61,456 bases of DNA from Roseburia porci (GTDB lineage Bacteria; Bacillota; Clostridia; Lachnospirales; Lachnospiraceae). Below, piece by piece: positions 1 to 10,187 of the stretch (position 1 is the stretch's first letter; the number at the start of each line of letters is the position of its first letter). A model generated the notes under the pieces. That model did not search any database and was not told the origin of the DNA. It worked only from the letters and a program-made list of their open reading frames with translations. The stretch is taken from contig NZ_VUNI01000019.1 in assembly GCF_009695765.1 (NCBI RefSeq), positions 1-61,456 of the forward strand. The letters are read 5' to 3'. The translations under genes and the position numbers were made by a program.

Positions 1-99
1 AGAGGCAGTGTCCAAGAAACTGGGTTCACTTAGGAACGGTGTTTGAAAACAGGGGAAGGGTTAGTGAGTGTGTCTGAGAACCAGGTACTACGCTAATTC

Positions 100-711
100 A
101 TGTGTCCACTGTTATGGGTACATTATAATGCGGTGTCGGAGGATGAGGAGATTGTTGGAGATAGGGAGATTGAGATACCGGAGATGAAAGATAAGAATGT
201 GGATGAGAAAGACGTAGCTGTAGTGCCAGATGCAAATGATACGGTGATGAACTTTGTTAATGGTCAAAATAAAAATAGTGAACAACAGGAGCATAATTAT
301 GATATCAAAGAGCAGAAGATTGCTTTATGTGGTGATGGAATGTCAGATTTGTATATTGGTATTGCAGATATTGATAACACCAGGACTAATCAGACAGGTG
401 AAAGGGAAAATGTAGAAGCCTCAGAATCGGAGTCAATGGATAAAGCTGATTGGATTGTCAGGAGAATATCCGAATTGGGCGGTTATGAGAATGTTGATGA
501 TTCTGTTAAGGTGAGTATATTTGAATTTGATATTGTGAATGTAAGTGGAAACATAAGATTGTTTTCAGATGTTATGAAGAGACTGGGAATAAAGCTGGAC
601 GGAGATGAACTTTATGAAGAGTTTCAGAGGATTTATGATGAGAGCGTTAGCAGAGATGCGGATAAGGAAAAAGCAGAATACAAGATGTGGAATAGTGGCA
701 GAGGAAGGTAA
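100..711 (+). CDS. hypothetical acidic protein, possibly a 3' gene remnant
   Basis: I do not recognise this family. The 203-residue product is strongly acidic in its first half and has no membrane segment. The last ~70 residues look more globular (for example FEFDIVNVSGNIRLF). A stop codon lies in frame just upstream (94-96) and no convincing ribosome binding site precedes the ATG. It may therefore be the tail of a longer gene broken near the left edge of the window. It is followed by a 180-bp gap holding the promoter of the next operon. Confidence 0.4.
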   Translation: MCPLLWVHYNAVSEDEEIVGDREIEIPEMKDKNVDEKDVAVVPDANDTVMNFVNGQNKNSEQQEHNYDIKEQKIALCGDGMSDLYIGIADIDNTRTNQTGERENVEASESESMDKADWIVRRISELGGYENVDDSVKVSIFEFDIVNVSGNIRLFSDVMKRLGIKLDGDELYEEFQRIYDESVSRDADKEKAEYKMWNSGRGR

Positions 712-832
712 TTCCTCTGTCATCTTCTGTTATGTATAAGTTAGAGAGATAATAGATTTCGATAAGGTTAAATATATTAATTGGGGTTCATCCCGCTTTG
801 TTTGTTTGCACTATATATGCTTAAAAATTATT

Positions 833-861
833 TTGACATCATCAAAATATATGTTTATAAT
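833..861 (+). promoter_or_regulatory. consensus sigma-A promoter of the restriction-modification operon
   Basis: TTGACA (833-838) and TATAAT (856-861) are separated by exactly 17 bp. The first gene of the operon starts 33 bp downstream, behind the ribosome binding site GGAGGG. Confidence 0.85.
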
Positions 862-893
862 ATAAAACAGATAGTAAGCAGGAGGGTTAATGC

Positions 894-1103
894 ATGACGA
901 TATCAGAACAAATAAAAGTGTTGTGTGTGAGATGCGGTGTAAGTGAAGCTGAATTGGCAAGGCGATTAGGAAAATCTCCGCAAAGTTTTAATTCGAAAAT
1001 GAAAAGAGAGAGTTTTACAGTAGAAGACCTAGATAATATTGCCGATGCACTAGGCGTTGAATTTAACAGAGAATTTATATTAGCAAATGGAGATAAAGTT
1101 TGA
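894..1103 (+). CDS. small XRE-family regulator (controller-like)
   Basis: The 69-residue protein is a single helix-turn-helix domain of the Cro/C1 type: the stretch AELARRLGKSPQSFNSKMKR reads as helices 2-3, followed by EDLDNIADALGV. It is the first gene after a strong promoter, and its stop TGA overlaps the methyltransferase start ATG (TGATG). Small XRE proteins in this position often act as controller (C) proteins that time methyltransferase and nuclease expression; that role is inferred here. GGAGGG lies about 7 bp before the ATG. Confidence 0.75.
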   Translation: MTISEQIKVLCVRCGVSEAELARRLGKSPQSFNSKMKRESFTVEDLDNIADALGVEFNREFILANGDKV

Positions 1104-2170
1104 TGAAGAATAATGTAAAAGAATTTAGGCTTGGAGAGCTATTTTGCGGTCCTGGGGGGTTAGCACTAGGAGCAACGACAGCAAAGATTGAAAATTCAGA
1201 TTATAAGATTATTCATAAATGGGCAAATGATTATGACAGAGATACATGTAATACATATATTAGGAATATTTGTCCAGAAGATGGTGATAGTGTTATTTGT
1301 GGGGATGTTAGAAAACTTGATATTGAAAGTCTTGGAGAAATAGATGCTTTGGCTTTTGGATTTCCGTGTAATGATTTTTCTGTTGTGGGTGAGCAGAAAG
1401 GATTTGATGGTGTTTACGGTCCGTTATACACATATGGAGTAAAAGTATTAAAGAAATATCAGCCTTTATGGTTTTTGGCAGAAAATGTTGGTGGATTAAA
1501 AAGTGCTAATGATGGAAAGGCGTTTCAGAAGATACAGGAAGATTTGAAAAATGCAGGATATAGAATATATCCTAATCTGTACAAGTTTGAAGAATATGGA
1601 GTGCCTCAGGCACGACACAGGGTAATAATTGTTGGTATTAGAGAAGATTTACCATATGAGTTTAAGATACCAAGTCCAAAACCATATGAAAATGTTGATG
1701 TAACATGTAAAAATGCAATAGAAAATCCTCCGATAAGAAAAGACGCTTATAATAACGAGTTAACAAAACAGTCTGAAATAGTTGTTAAGAGATTGAAATA
1801 TATTAAGCCAGGACAAAATGCATTTACTGCGGATTTACCTGAAGAATTGCAACTTAAAGTAAAAGGGGCAAAGATAAGCCAGATTTATAAGAGATTAGAT
1901 CCAGACAAACCAGCATATACAGTAACAGGTTCTGGTGGTGGTGGAACACATATGTATCATTATTCAGAACCAAGGGCATTGACCAATAGGGAGAGAGCTA
2001 GATTACAAACATTTCCTGATAATTATATTTTTGAGGGGTCTAAAGAATCTGTTAGAAAACAAATTGGTATGGCGGTACCTGCAAAGGGGGCAAAAATTAT
2101 TTTTGAAGCTATTTTAAAGACATTTGCAGGAATTGATTATGAAAGTGTAGAACCAAGTATAAAGGAGTAA
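1103..2170 (+). CDS. DNA (cytosine-5) methyltransferase
   Basis: This 355-residue enzyme transfers a methyl group from S-adenosylmethionine to C5 of cytosine in its target site. Motif I is LFCGPGGLALG near residue 12, the catalytic PC is in GFPCNDFS near residue 86, motif VI is AENVGG near 127, motif VIII is YGVPQARHRV, and motif X is QIGMAVP near 320. All core motifs are present. An in-frame TTG lies one codon upstream, but the ATG at 1103 has the better-spaced GGAG. It is co-transcribed with the PLD nuclease (3-bp gap) and the McrBC-like pair and should protect the host from them. The target sequence cannot be read from the protein. Confidence 0.92.
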   Translation: MKNNVKEFRLGELFCGPGGLALGATTAKIENSDYKIIHKWANDYDRDTCNTYIRNICPEDGDSVICGDVRKLDIESLGEIDALAFGFPCNDFSVVGEQKGFDGVYGPLYTYGVKVLKKYQPLWFLAENVGGLKSANDGKAFQKIQEDLKNAGYRIYPNLYKFEEYGVPQARHRVIIVGIREDLPYEFKIPSPKPYENVDVTCKNAIENPPIRKDAYNNELTKQSEIVVKRLKYIKPGQNAFTADLPEELQLKVKGAKISQIYKRLDPDKPAYTVTGSGGGGTHMYHYSEPRALTNRERARLQTFPDNYIFEGSKESVRKQIGMAVPAKGAKIIFEAILKTFAGIDYESVEPSIKE

Positions 2171-2173
2171 GGT

Positions 2174-3193
2174 ATGTATACTGAGAATTTCGAGGATAAA
2201 ATTTTATTTACACCGGCGCGAAAAGATGGTGAAGCATGTAACCATCTAAAAATTGTTACAGCATTTACAGACGTGGAGAGAATATCAAGTCATCTGATAA
2301 AATTATTTGATGGTAGAAATAAAGAGTATGTGTCTGGAATAAAAGTTGACATTATACTTGGAATGACAAAGGGCGCAGGGCTTACACAGAAAAAACATGA
2401 AAAAATATGTTCGTTGATAAGAAGATTAAACAGTGTATCTGGAATGCCGCAGATATCATGTAATTATGTGGTAGAGGGAAAACAGGTACACTCTAAGGTA
2501 TATGTATGGTGCAAAGGAAGAAAAGCAATAGAGGCATTTAATGGTTCGGCTAATTACACTATGAATGCATTTTTTGTAAGAAGAGAGTGTATGGATGCAT
2601 GTGATCCTAAAGAAGCAAACCGTTATTTTAATAGTCTGCTCCCGGATACGATAGATTGCTTTGATGGACAGATAAAAGAGAAAGTTTCATTTTCCAGTAA
2701 GAAAAATGTAGAAGATGATATTGCAGATACTAATTTGGAGAATTTATATTGGGAGAAATATCAGAATGTTGAACCAGTAGATACTTTAGAGGTTTCTTTA
2801 TTGAAAGCAGATGGTAGCGATACGGGATATGGTTCTGGTGTGAATTGGGGAATACGTAAAAATGGCTATAAAAGAAATAGAAACCAGGCATACATTCCGT
2901 ATAATGTAGCAGATCATAAAGAGGGTTTTTTCCCTGATGTAAAGGCTGACGGGACTTATCCTGTGTTTAAGATTGTAACAAAAGAATATGACGCTTTCTA
3001 TATGAGACAGGCACAAGCAAATGGAAAAGCGTTAGAAACTCCGGAGAGTAATGCGATAATAGGAGAATGGATACGGCATAAACTTGGGGTTCCAGATGGT
3101 ACGTATATTACAAAACAGATGTTAGAGCAATATGGAAAAACAACGGTTCTATTTAAAAAGTATGAAGATGGCATATACACTTTAGAATATTAA
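2174..3193 (+). CDS. NgoFVII-family type II restriction endonuclease (PLD fold)
   Basis: The 339-residue protein has the phospholipase-D-type nuclease signature: HSKVYVW near residue 105 (the HxK motif), followed by FNGSANYTMNAF near 124. This is the arrangement of the NgoFVII-like restriction endonucleases, which work as dimers sharing one active site and need no metal. The C-terminal half (about residues 195-330), with GSGVNWGIRKNG and a YIPYN motif, would carry DNA recognition. It sits 3 bp after the methyltransferase, so it is probably the cognate nuclease. Family placement is from motif recognition; specificity is unknown. Confidence 0.8.
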   Translation: MYTENFEDKILFTPARKDGEACNHLKIVTAFTDVERISSHLIKLFDGRNKEYVSGIKVDIILGMTKGAGLTQKKHEKICSLIRRLNSVSGMPQISCNYVVEGKQVHSKVYVWCKGRKAIEAFNGSANYTMNAFFVRRECMDACDPKEANRYFNSLLPDTIDCFDGQIKEKVSFSSKKNVEDDIADTNLENLYWEKYQNVEPVDTLEVSLLKADGSDTGYGSGVNWGIRKNGYKRNRNQAYIPYNVADHKEGFFPDVKADGTYPVFKIVTKEYDAFYMRQAQANGKALETPESNAIIGEWIRHKLGVPDGTYITKQMLEQYGKTTVLFKKYEDGIYTLEY

Positions 3194-3217
3194 TTCTGGC
3201 ATTAAGGAGTGAAAGAT

Positions 3218-5215
3218 ATGGAGCAGGAAGTTAATGTTAATGATTTAGATGATTCACAAAAACAGGCACTTGTTTGCATGTATTATGCTATGCTTCCCAA
3301 AACGGATGCAAGGTATAAGCAAAGGATGCATGATTGGGCTGTATTAGAAAAGAGATTTGGAACAAAGAAAACAACATATAAACATGCAAAGGATTCCTTT
3401 GATTTTTATTTCCCCAATAATGGAAGAAAAGGATGGAGTGATGATAGAGATTTAAGAAGACGAGGCATTGCATATCAGGAAGTATTTGAACTATATAAGG
3501 ATTATTCTGCTGATCAATTGGAAAAAACTGTAAAGGAGATTATTCATGGATATGAGTATGAAGAACCAACATTTGTGTCTATGAAATGTGGTTTTCCAGA
3601 AACCGTACATAATATTTTAAATGGCAATAGAGATATAACAGTTGATGGTGTTTATACTCTAAAAGAGGAATTGAGTATAGGGAAAACAGTATTTGTTACA
3701 TTAGGTGGTGATACAGGAAAATCGGAAGTGGATTGGAATCCAGGATTTATTGGGGTAGCACATGTTATTAAAGAACCTTATGATTTTGGATATAACGGTA
3801 AAGAAAAGTACTTTAAATTTGATATAGAAGTTGATTGTGTTTTTGAAAAACCATTTAAAAGAGAAGATTTTTTGAGTTATAGAGAAGCATATGATGCTCC
3901 ATATATAGGACCTGAGCTTTCACGAGATCCATCGCAGGCACTAAGCACCTTGGATATGATTAAGGCTGTTGCTGTCATACGAGCAGTACTTGATGAATTC
4001 CCAGATATGCTTGAAAGATTCAAAGAAATTTTCGACAAGGAATTTATGGACAGGGTACTGGGAGCGGTTACTGTAATGATACCAACGGCTGTAAAATTTG
4101 GAGAAAACAAAGAGGATGCGGTAAATTCTATTCGGGAAGAAATGAGCATAGAGGATGAAAGCTCTGAGGAGGAAGAAATGGAATATAGGCCATATGTTAA
4201 ACCTAATTATTATACAGGGTGTTCACGCAAAAACAAGGATACGGGCAAGGTGTATTCACATAATAGAATTGTATTTGGTGCACCTGGAACAGGAAAGAGT
4301 TTCAAATTAGATGGTGAGCAGGAAGATCTTATTTTGGAAGGTGGAGAGTGCGAAAGAGTTACATTCCACCCGGATTATTCATATGCTAATTTTGTCGGAA
4401 CATATAAGCCGGTACCTACTAAAAAAGGAATATCATATGAATATGTACCGGGACCATTTATGCGAACATATGTAAAAGCAATAGAAAACGGTCAATCAGA
4501 GAATAAGGAAGATATAAAGCCATTTCTACTTCTTATAGAGGAAATTAATAGAGCTAATGTTGCTGCTGTATTTGGAGAGGTATTTCAGCTTTTGGATCGT
4601 GATGATAGAAATGCGAGTCAATATCCGGTTAAGCCGTCTGAAGATATAAAGGCTTATTTAGCAAAAAAACTTGGAGGAGAGCCGGATCAATATGAGGAAA
4701 TAAAGATACCTGATAACATGTATATTTGGTCAACAATGAATAGTGCGGATCAGGGTGTATTTCCGATGGATACAGCATTTAAGAGAAGATGGAACTTTGA
4801 ATATATAGGTATTAACAATAAGGAAGAGAAGATTAATGGTACATATTTAGTGTGTGATAAAGCACAGATGCCATATAGAGTTGACTGGAATGAGCTTAGG
4901 AAAGCTATAAATACGACACTTGCTTCTAGAGACTACAAGATAAATGAAGACAAGCTTATGGGTCCATTCTTTGTATCTAAAAGTGTTTTGGAGAATAAGG
5001 ACGCATTTAGAGAGACTTTTAAGAGCAAAGTTATTATGTACCTGTTTGAAGATGCAGCAAAACAGAGGAGACATATGCTATTTGATGGCTGTGATGAGGA
5101 CACAAGAAATCAGTATTCAGCGATTTGTGAGGAATTTGATAAAAGAGGAATTGATATTTTCTGTAAAGAAATACGAGATAAGGTCAAGAAAGAATATTTG
5201 AGTGAATTAGAATGA
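3218..5215 (+). CDS. McrB-like AAA+ GTPase of a McrBC/LlaJI-type restriction system
   Basis: This 665-residue motor protein powers DNA translocation and activates the partner nuclease. It has Walker A GAPGTGKS near residue 353, Walker B LLLIEEINRA near 437, and TMNSADQ with FKRRWNFEY near 505-520, the AAA_5/McrB pattern. The N-terminal ~330 residues lack a recognisable motif and should bind modified or specific DNA. A GTG at 3209 overlaps the AAGGAG ribosome binding site, so the ATG at 3218 is the better start. It is followed 17 bp later by the McrC-like gene. Two-component GTPase plus nuclease pairs next to a C5 methyltransferase are typical of LlaJI systems. Confidence 0.88.
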   Translation: MEQEVNVNDLDDSQKQALVCMYYAMLPKTDARYKQRMHDWAVLEKRFGTKKTTYKHAKDSFDFYFPNNGRKGWSDDRDLRRRGIAYQEVFELYKDYSADQLEKTVKEIIHGYEYEEPTFVSMKCGFPETVHNILNGNRDITVDGVYTLKEELSIGKTVFVTLGGDTGKSEVDWNPGFIGVAHVIKEPYDFGYNGKEKYFKFDIEVDCVFEKPFKREDFLSYREAYDAPYIGPELSRDPSQALSTLDMIKAVAVIRAVLDEFPDMLERFKEIFDKEFMDRVLGAVTVMIPTAVKFGENKEDAVNSIREEMSIEDESSEEEEMEYRPYVKPNYYTGCSRKNKDTGKVYSHNRIVFGAPGTGKSFKLDGEQEDLILEGGECERVTFHPDYSYANFVGTYKPVPTKKGISYEYVPGPFMRTYVKAIENGQSENKEDIKPFLLLIEEINRANVAAVFGEVFQLLDRDDRNASQYPVKPSEDIKAYLAKKLGGEPDQYEEIKIPDNMYIWSTMNSADQGVFPMDTAFKRRWNFEYIGINNKEEKINGTYLVCDKAQMPYRVDWNELRKAINTTLASRDYKINEDKLMGPFFVSKSVLENKDAFRETFKSKVIMYLFEDAAKQRRHMLFDGCDEDTRNQYSAICEEFDKRGIDIFCKEIRDKVKKEYLSELE

Positions 5216-5232
5216 GAAGGGAATGTTACTAG

Positions 5233-7209
5233 ATGATTTCTAAATATGTCAAAGAGCAGAAACGATATACTCAAGATGAACTTAGAAAAATATTTGAATG
5301 TAATACTGATGAAACGGTGCAGATTATAAGGAAGTTAAAAGAGTATGGCATCGTGAAAAATGTAAAAAAAAGCGATAGACAAAGTATGCTCTCTGACCTA
5401 GTGGAGGAAGATGTTAGAGTAACAGATATCGAGAGCGGGGAACAAGAACTATATTATGTTTTTTCGTTTGTAGGAGTAATTGTCATATATGGACGAGTCT
5501 TAAAGTGCTATCCGAAGTATATTAATTCCTGTGATAATCCGATAATGCAGATGAAACAGATTCTGCGGGTTTTAGAAAAATATAATTCAAAAGAGCAAGT
5601 AATAAAACTATATAATGAAAGTGATGATGGTGGTTCGTTTAATCTATTGGCAGTAATGTTGTATCTACTACAAGATTATTATGATAATGGAATATATACT
5701 AATGATGTTGAAGTTGTTGAGACTAATGGTATGGGAGAAATACTATGGGATAGAACAATCAATGAAACATTTTCATATATATCAAATAATAGGCCATATT
5801 ATACTGAACTACAGACGAAAAAGCGGGTCTCAGATGAATATGATTTCATTAGACGACTTCATGCATGTATATTAACTAAATTTTCAAAAGAACTTGAAGA
5901 ATCTGATTTGCCGGAGTTGTTTAATATTGTGACGGTAGAATTGTCGGAAGAACAATTGGATGATTTAGGCGATGATGATTATATTTTATATAGGATACAA
6001 AATGAACTTAATGTGCAGTACAACACAAGAAAACAATTGATATTGAAGGCAATGTATGCGTATGTGGCACAAAAAGCAAGCTTTAATAATATTGATAATT
6101 TTAGTATGTATGGCACAAACAGCTTTAACTTAGTATGGGAAAAAGTATGTGCACAGAATTTTGGAAATGTCCTAAACTCAAAATTATCAGAGTTACCACT
6201 TGGGGTTTGTGATGATTATAAGGATAGCAAAGATACTACTTTAATTGAAATAATTGACAGACCGGTATGGCATAGAACATCAGGTGATATCAGCGACGGT
6301 AAGTCAGATACATTAAGACCAGATTTGATTAGCATTTATGAGTGTGGTGATAGTGGAGAATATTGTTTTGGAATATATGATGCAAAGTATTATAATATAG
6401 ATTTTCATAAGAATATGTCAGAATATAGGGTTATAGGACAACCTGGAGTTGGGGATGTGACCAAGCAGTATCTGTACCAGCTTGCATACGATGATTTTAT
6501 AACGAAGCAAGGATACAAATATGTGCAGAACATGTTTTTCTGCCCTGATGAAGTAGGTGATAAAGAATATGGATGGGTGCAGATGGATATGTTGCATCAA
6601 ATCGGTGACAAAAAACTGGAGAATGTAGCAGTTGTTAAGCTTTGTGCATCAGAAATGTATTCTCTATATTTGGAAAACCATACAGTTAGTGAAAATGAGA
6701 TGGATAAATATATTCCTGTAATTGGTAGGCAGGAAGTAGATAGTCAAAATTTCGCGAATAGAATGATAGCATATCTTACGAGAATCACAAATGCTAGTAA
6801 ATTGGCTGAAAAGAAACTTGAAATGAAATCAGACAGAGGCACGCTTATATATCCGAAACAGATAAAAAGAGAACTAGGTGCTAAGATAATATATGATGCT
6901 ATATGTCCGGTTGCAAGTAATGCATTTTATGGATTTAATCCATATGAAAAAGAGAATAGTGACAATATGGTAGCAGAGGATATGGGAAATTCCTATGGAA
7001 GATGTAGTCAGATAGCGGATGTTGCTATTGATATAGAGAAGAAAATAAAAGAATTATCAGAGCAGGAACTTCAGAACGAAAAAGTATTTAAGGATATTTT
7101 GAAAAAGTGTTTTGAAGATAAAGAAGATATAGATTCTATGGCAGAAGGGAAGAACTTGGAGATGTTGTTGGAAAAGGTTATGGAATTGGTTAGAGATTTA
7201 TATTTGTAA
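5233..7209 (+). CDS. McrC/LlaJI-like nuclease subunit
   Basis: The 658-residue protein probably cleaves DNA when driven by the McrB-like partner upstream. A PD-(D/E)xK type active site is visible as RPDLISIYE near residue 362 and GIYDAKYYN near 379 (D, then D-x-K). An N-terminal winged-helix-like stretch (residues ~10-35, DELRKIFECNTDETVQIIRK) may bind DNA. The long body and N-terminal region resemble LlaJI R2 more than short McrC proteins. It closes the five-gene operon. Confidence 0.8.
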   Translation: MISKYVKEQKRYTQDELRKIFECNTDETVQIIRKLKEYGIVKNVKKSDRQSMLSDLVEEDVRVTDIESGEQELYYVFSFVGVIVIYGRVLKCYPKYINSCDNPIMQMKQILRVLEKYNSKEQVIKLYNESDDGGSFNLLAVMLYLLQDYYDNGIYTNDVEVVETNGMGEILWDRTINETFSYISNNRPYYTELQTKKRVSDEYDFIRRLHACILTKFSKELEESDLPELFNIVTVELSEEQLDDLGDDDYILYRIQNELNVQYNTRKQLILKAMYAYVAQKASFNNIDNFSMYGTNSFNLVWEKVCAQNFGNVLNSKLSELPLGVCDDYKDSKDTTLIEIIDRPVWHRTSGDISDGKSDTLRPDLISIYECGDSGEYCFGIYDAKYYNIDFHKNMSEYRVIGQPGVGDVTKQYLYQLAYDDFITKQGYKYVQNMFFCPDEVGDKEYGWVQMDMLHQIGDKKLENVAVVKLCASEMYSLYLENHTVSENEMDKYIPVIGRQEVDSQNFANRMIAYLTRITNASKLAEKKLEMKSDRGTLIYPKQIKRELGAKIIYDAICPVASNAFYGFNPYEKENSDNMVAEDMGNSYGRCSQIADVAIDIEKKIKELSEQELQNEKVFKDILKKCFEDKEDIDSMAEGKNLEMLLEKVMELVRDLYL

Positions 7210-7316
7210 GGTTCAATAGTTTTCAGTGTTATAGGTATGGAATAAAGAAGGCTTTTTAATATGATAAATACCGAATATTGGTTTGATAGTAGATTGTTGA
7301 AAAGGAGAATAATTTT

Positions 7317-8513
7317 ATGATTGAATATTATGTTTCAGCTAATAATAAATATACAAGTGATAATAATCTGTTCTTTAAGAATGAAAGTACTCTTTTAGAC
7401 GAAAATGGTGAAAATATAGATGCTCATACATTTAAACAACTGATAAAAAAAGAAACTGCAAATTTTATACATCAAAATTACAGTAACATTATTGTATTGG
7501 TAGGTGCTGGAGCATCTGTAGTGGTGAAGGATGATGGCATAGATGTAAATTTCGGAAAAACTGTATCTATGTTGGCAGATTTGATTAATGCAGAACTAAA
7601 AAAAGATTCAAAATGTTTTTCGCTTCAGGAGTTAGCAGATTTTTGTAAATATAATGTTCCAGTGGAAAATGTGGAGGAAGATAAGTTGAATCCCCAATTT
7701 AATCTAGAAGATTTTTTGTCGGACTTACTTTCTTTTGAAAAATATGTACCTGTTGATGATTGCGTAAAATATCAGATATCAAAAAATAAGATTTTTGATT
7801 TGATTATTTCAAATACAAGCTATGATTTTGACAATAAATGTTTAAAACATGCCGCTTTTATAAATACTGTATCGCACTTAGTGAAAACGCCTAGTAAGCT
7901 ATCTATTGTAACAACAAATTATGATACGTTGATAGAAGATGCGGCAGATAGTATAGGATATACAGTTATAGATGGATTTACATTTGCTCACAGACCACAT
8001 TTTGATAGTGATATGTTTGAATGGAATCTTGTAAAAGATATTGAAAATATTAAAACCAGGGAGATGGAATATAAGAAAAATATTATAAATTTGCTTAAGT
8101 TACATGGATCATTAACTTGGGAACGTTGTAACGATTATATTTATAGAAAAGATAAATGCGATGTGAAAAATCCTATCATGATTTTTCCTAGTTCCAATAA
8201 ATATATGCAAAGTTATCAGGAGCCATATTTTGAGTTGTTTATAAAATTTCAAGAATTATTAAAAAGACCAAATACATTACTCATTACGACAGGTTTTAGC
8301 TTTGCAGACAATCATATTTCACAAATGATAATACAGGCAATATTACATAATAAGAGTTTAGCAACACTTATTAGCGATTATAATATTTCTCAGGATAATG
8401 AGAATTGGATCAGATTACAAGAACTAATGAAACATAATTATCAAATTGCCTTTTTGCGAGCAACTATGAATTCAGATTTAGTAGATTATTTGGGTGAATA
8501 TTATGACGATTGA
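7317..8513 (+). CDS. SIR2-like NADase/defence protein of a SIR2-HerA system
   Basis: The 398-residue protein has the SIR2 Rossmann signature: IVLVGAGASV near residue 60, VTTNYDTLIED near 199, and LKLHGSLTWE near 262. SIR2 domains in defence systems hydrolyse NAD+ (some members act on DNA) and stop phage growth by depleting the cell. The next gene is a HerA ATPase starting inside this gene's 3' end, which is the known two-gene SIR2-HerA (Nezha) arrangement. GGAG lies 9 bp before the ATG. Enzymatic activity is inferred from family. Confidence 0.85.
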   Translation: MIEYYVSANNKYTSDNNLFFKNESTLLDENGENIDAHTFKQLIKKETANFIHQNYSNIIVLVGAGASVVVKDDGIDVNFGKTVSMLADLINAELKKDSKCFSLQELADFCKYNVPVENVEEDKLNPQFNLEDFLSDLLSFEKYVPVDDCVKYQISKNKIFDLIISNTSYDFDNKCLKHAAFINTVSHLVKTPSKLSIVTTNYDTLIEDAADSIGYTVIDGFTFAHRPHFDSDMFEWNLVKDIENIKTREMEYKKNIINLLKLHGSLTWERCNDYIYRKDKCDVKNPIMIFPSSNKYMQSYQEPYFELFIKFQELLKRPNTLLITTGFSFADNHISQMIIQAILHNKSLATLISDYNISQDNENWIRLQELMKHNYQIAFLRATMNSDLVDYLGEYYDD

Positions 8514-10110
8514 TTCTTTATATAATAAAATGGATAAAAGCAATTACTATATCGGTAGAGTTTCACAGGTATATAGAGATAATAGTATTGTGCAAGTAGA
8601 AAATTTATCAGTATTATCACATAGAAAGTTGTTGGATGAATCATTAATTCCCAATACAATTAATTATTTAGTTGTGATTGATTCTGTTCGAGGCATTTTT
8701 TTAGGAGAAGTTTTTCAAAATAAAGTTGTTTCCTCTGAAAAATTACATGATTCCATTAATTTTGGAAAAACAGAAAGTATTTATCCCGAATTAAACATAG
8801 ATATTATAGGAATTATGACAAAGGATGATAAAAAGTTTAAATTGCCAGAATTTATGACGGTTGGAGTTTCTGAAAAGGTGTATTTTGCTAATAAGGAAGT
8901 TATACAGAGGTATTTGCAATCTGTTGAAACAACAAAAACGTCTGAAGTACAGCTTAAATCTTTTGCAACGTATTTAGATATGAACAATGTGGAAGTTAAT
9001 CTAAAGCCAAGTACATTGTTTGATCACCATTTATTTGTAGTTGGAGCTACCAATAGTGGAAAATCGACATCGGCATTATCCATATTGGACAAAGTGATTG
9101 GAGCCAAGAAAAAGGTTTTAATTATTGATCCAACTGGAGAATATAGGGACGCATTCTCAGAGCAAGAGATAAAGAAATTAAATCTTGGAATTGATACAAT
9201 TATTTCACCGGGTAAACTTACTATGCAGCAATGGTCTGTGCTTTTTGAAACAAATGGAAATACACAAAGTGCAGTTCTTGCAGAGGCAATTAATTCTCTA
9301 CGTTATCAAAATAAAAATGGAAAAGCATGTTGCTTAGAAAAAGTAGGAAAGAATATTGCACAATTACAAAAAGATTTAGCTTCCATAAAAAATCATGATA
9401 ATGATTTTGATGTTTCATTACTTCCAGAGCAAATAGCAGCTGAGGCGGTTTCAGAACCTAACAGAGGTTCTGAATATATATATGATTCTTTTAAGGCGAA
9501 TGCGAATAGTTATTTGGTACAAAAGGTATCATATCAGTTACGTAATACAAATTTTTTGAAATTTTTTAAATATGATCCAAAACTAAATAACCTATTAAAT
9601 GAAATTCAATCATTTATACATACACCAGATGTTAGCCTTTATATTAATTCTTCTGGATTGGGTGCATCAGAAGGTGTTGGAGGAATGATTATTGATTTAA
9701 TATGTAATTATTTGATTTCACAGGATGATATACATCCTTTTGTTTTCTTTATTGATGAAGTACATAGGTATACAAAATCTCAGTACTCAGAAGAAGAATT
9801 TCACAGAGGTTTAGTACTTATAGCAAGGGAAGGAAGAAAAAAAGGTATTTTTCTTTTTTTGACATCTCAAAATCCACAAGATGTTTCACCTGTACTTTTA
9901 GGTCAAATGGGAACACTACTAATTCATAGGTTAACACACGATGATGAAATAAGAACGATAAAAAATCATCTAGATGAATATTCGGTTAAACAGGTTAAAA
10001 AATTGAATCGTGGAGAAGCTATTTTGACTAGTGTAAATTTAATTAAGAATATTTATTTAAATGTAAAAAAATGCAATAGGAAACAATATAATGACACACC
10101 TGTTTTGTAA
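8494..10110 (+). CDS. HerA-family hexameric ATPase/translocase of a SIR2-HerA system
   Basis: The 538-residue protein has the HerA/FtsK-type P-loop GATNSGKST near residue 184 and Walker B FVFFIDEVHRY near 416, preceded by a beta-barrel HAS-like domain (residues ~20-150). The C-terminal region SQNPQDVSPVLLGQMGT holds the expected sensor region. It starts with GTG at 8494, 20 bp inside the SIR2 gene, or possibly with the ATG at 8503. The overlap implies translational coupling and a shared complex. No NurA gene is nearby, which fits the SIR2 partner rather than a repair role. Confidence 0.87.
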   Translation: MNIMTIDSLYNKMDKSNYYIGRVSQVYRDNSIVQVENLSVLSHRKLLDESLIPNTINYLVVIDSVRGIFLGEVFQNKVVSSEKLHDSINFGKTESIYPELNIDIIGIMTKDDKKFKLPEFMTVGVSEKVYFANKEVIQRYLQSVETTKTSEVQLKSFATYLDMNNVEVNLKPSTLFDHHLFVVGATNSGKSTSALSILDKVIGAKKKVLIIDPTGEYRDAFSEQEIKKLNLGIDTIISPGKLTMQQWSVLFETNGNTQSAVLAEAINSLRYQNKNGKACCLEKVGKNIAQLQKDLASIKNHDNDFDVSLLPEQIAAEAVSEPNRGSEYIYDSFKANANSYLVQKVSYQLRNTNFLKFFKYDPKLNNLLNEIQSFIHTPDVSLYINSSGLGASEGVGGMIIDLICNYLISQDDIHPFVFFIDEVHRYTKSQYSEEEFHRGLVLIAREGRKKGIFLFLTSQNPQDVSPVLLGQMGTLLIHRLTHDDEIRTIKNHLDEYSVKQVKKLNRGEAILTSVNLIKNIYLNVKKCNRKQYNDTPVL

Positions 10111-10187
10111 GTATGTAATTTTGTATGAGTACTTGAAGTGAATAATATTACTCGGTTAGCACTACAAAAAGGATTGGAGAGGACACT

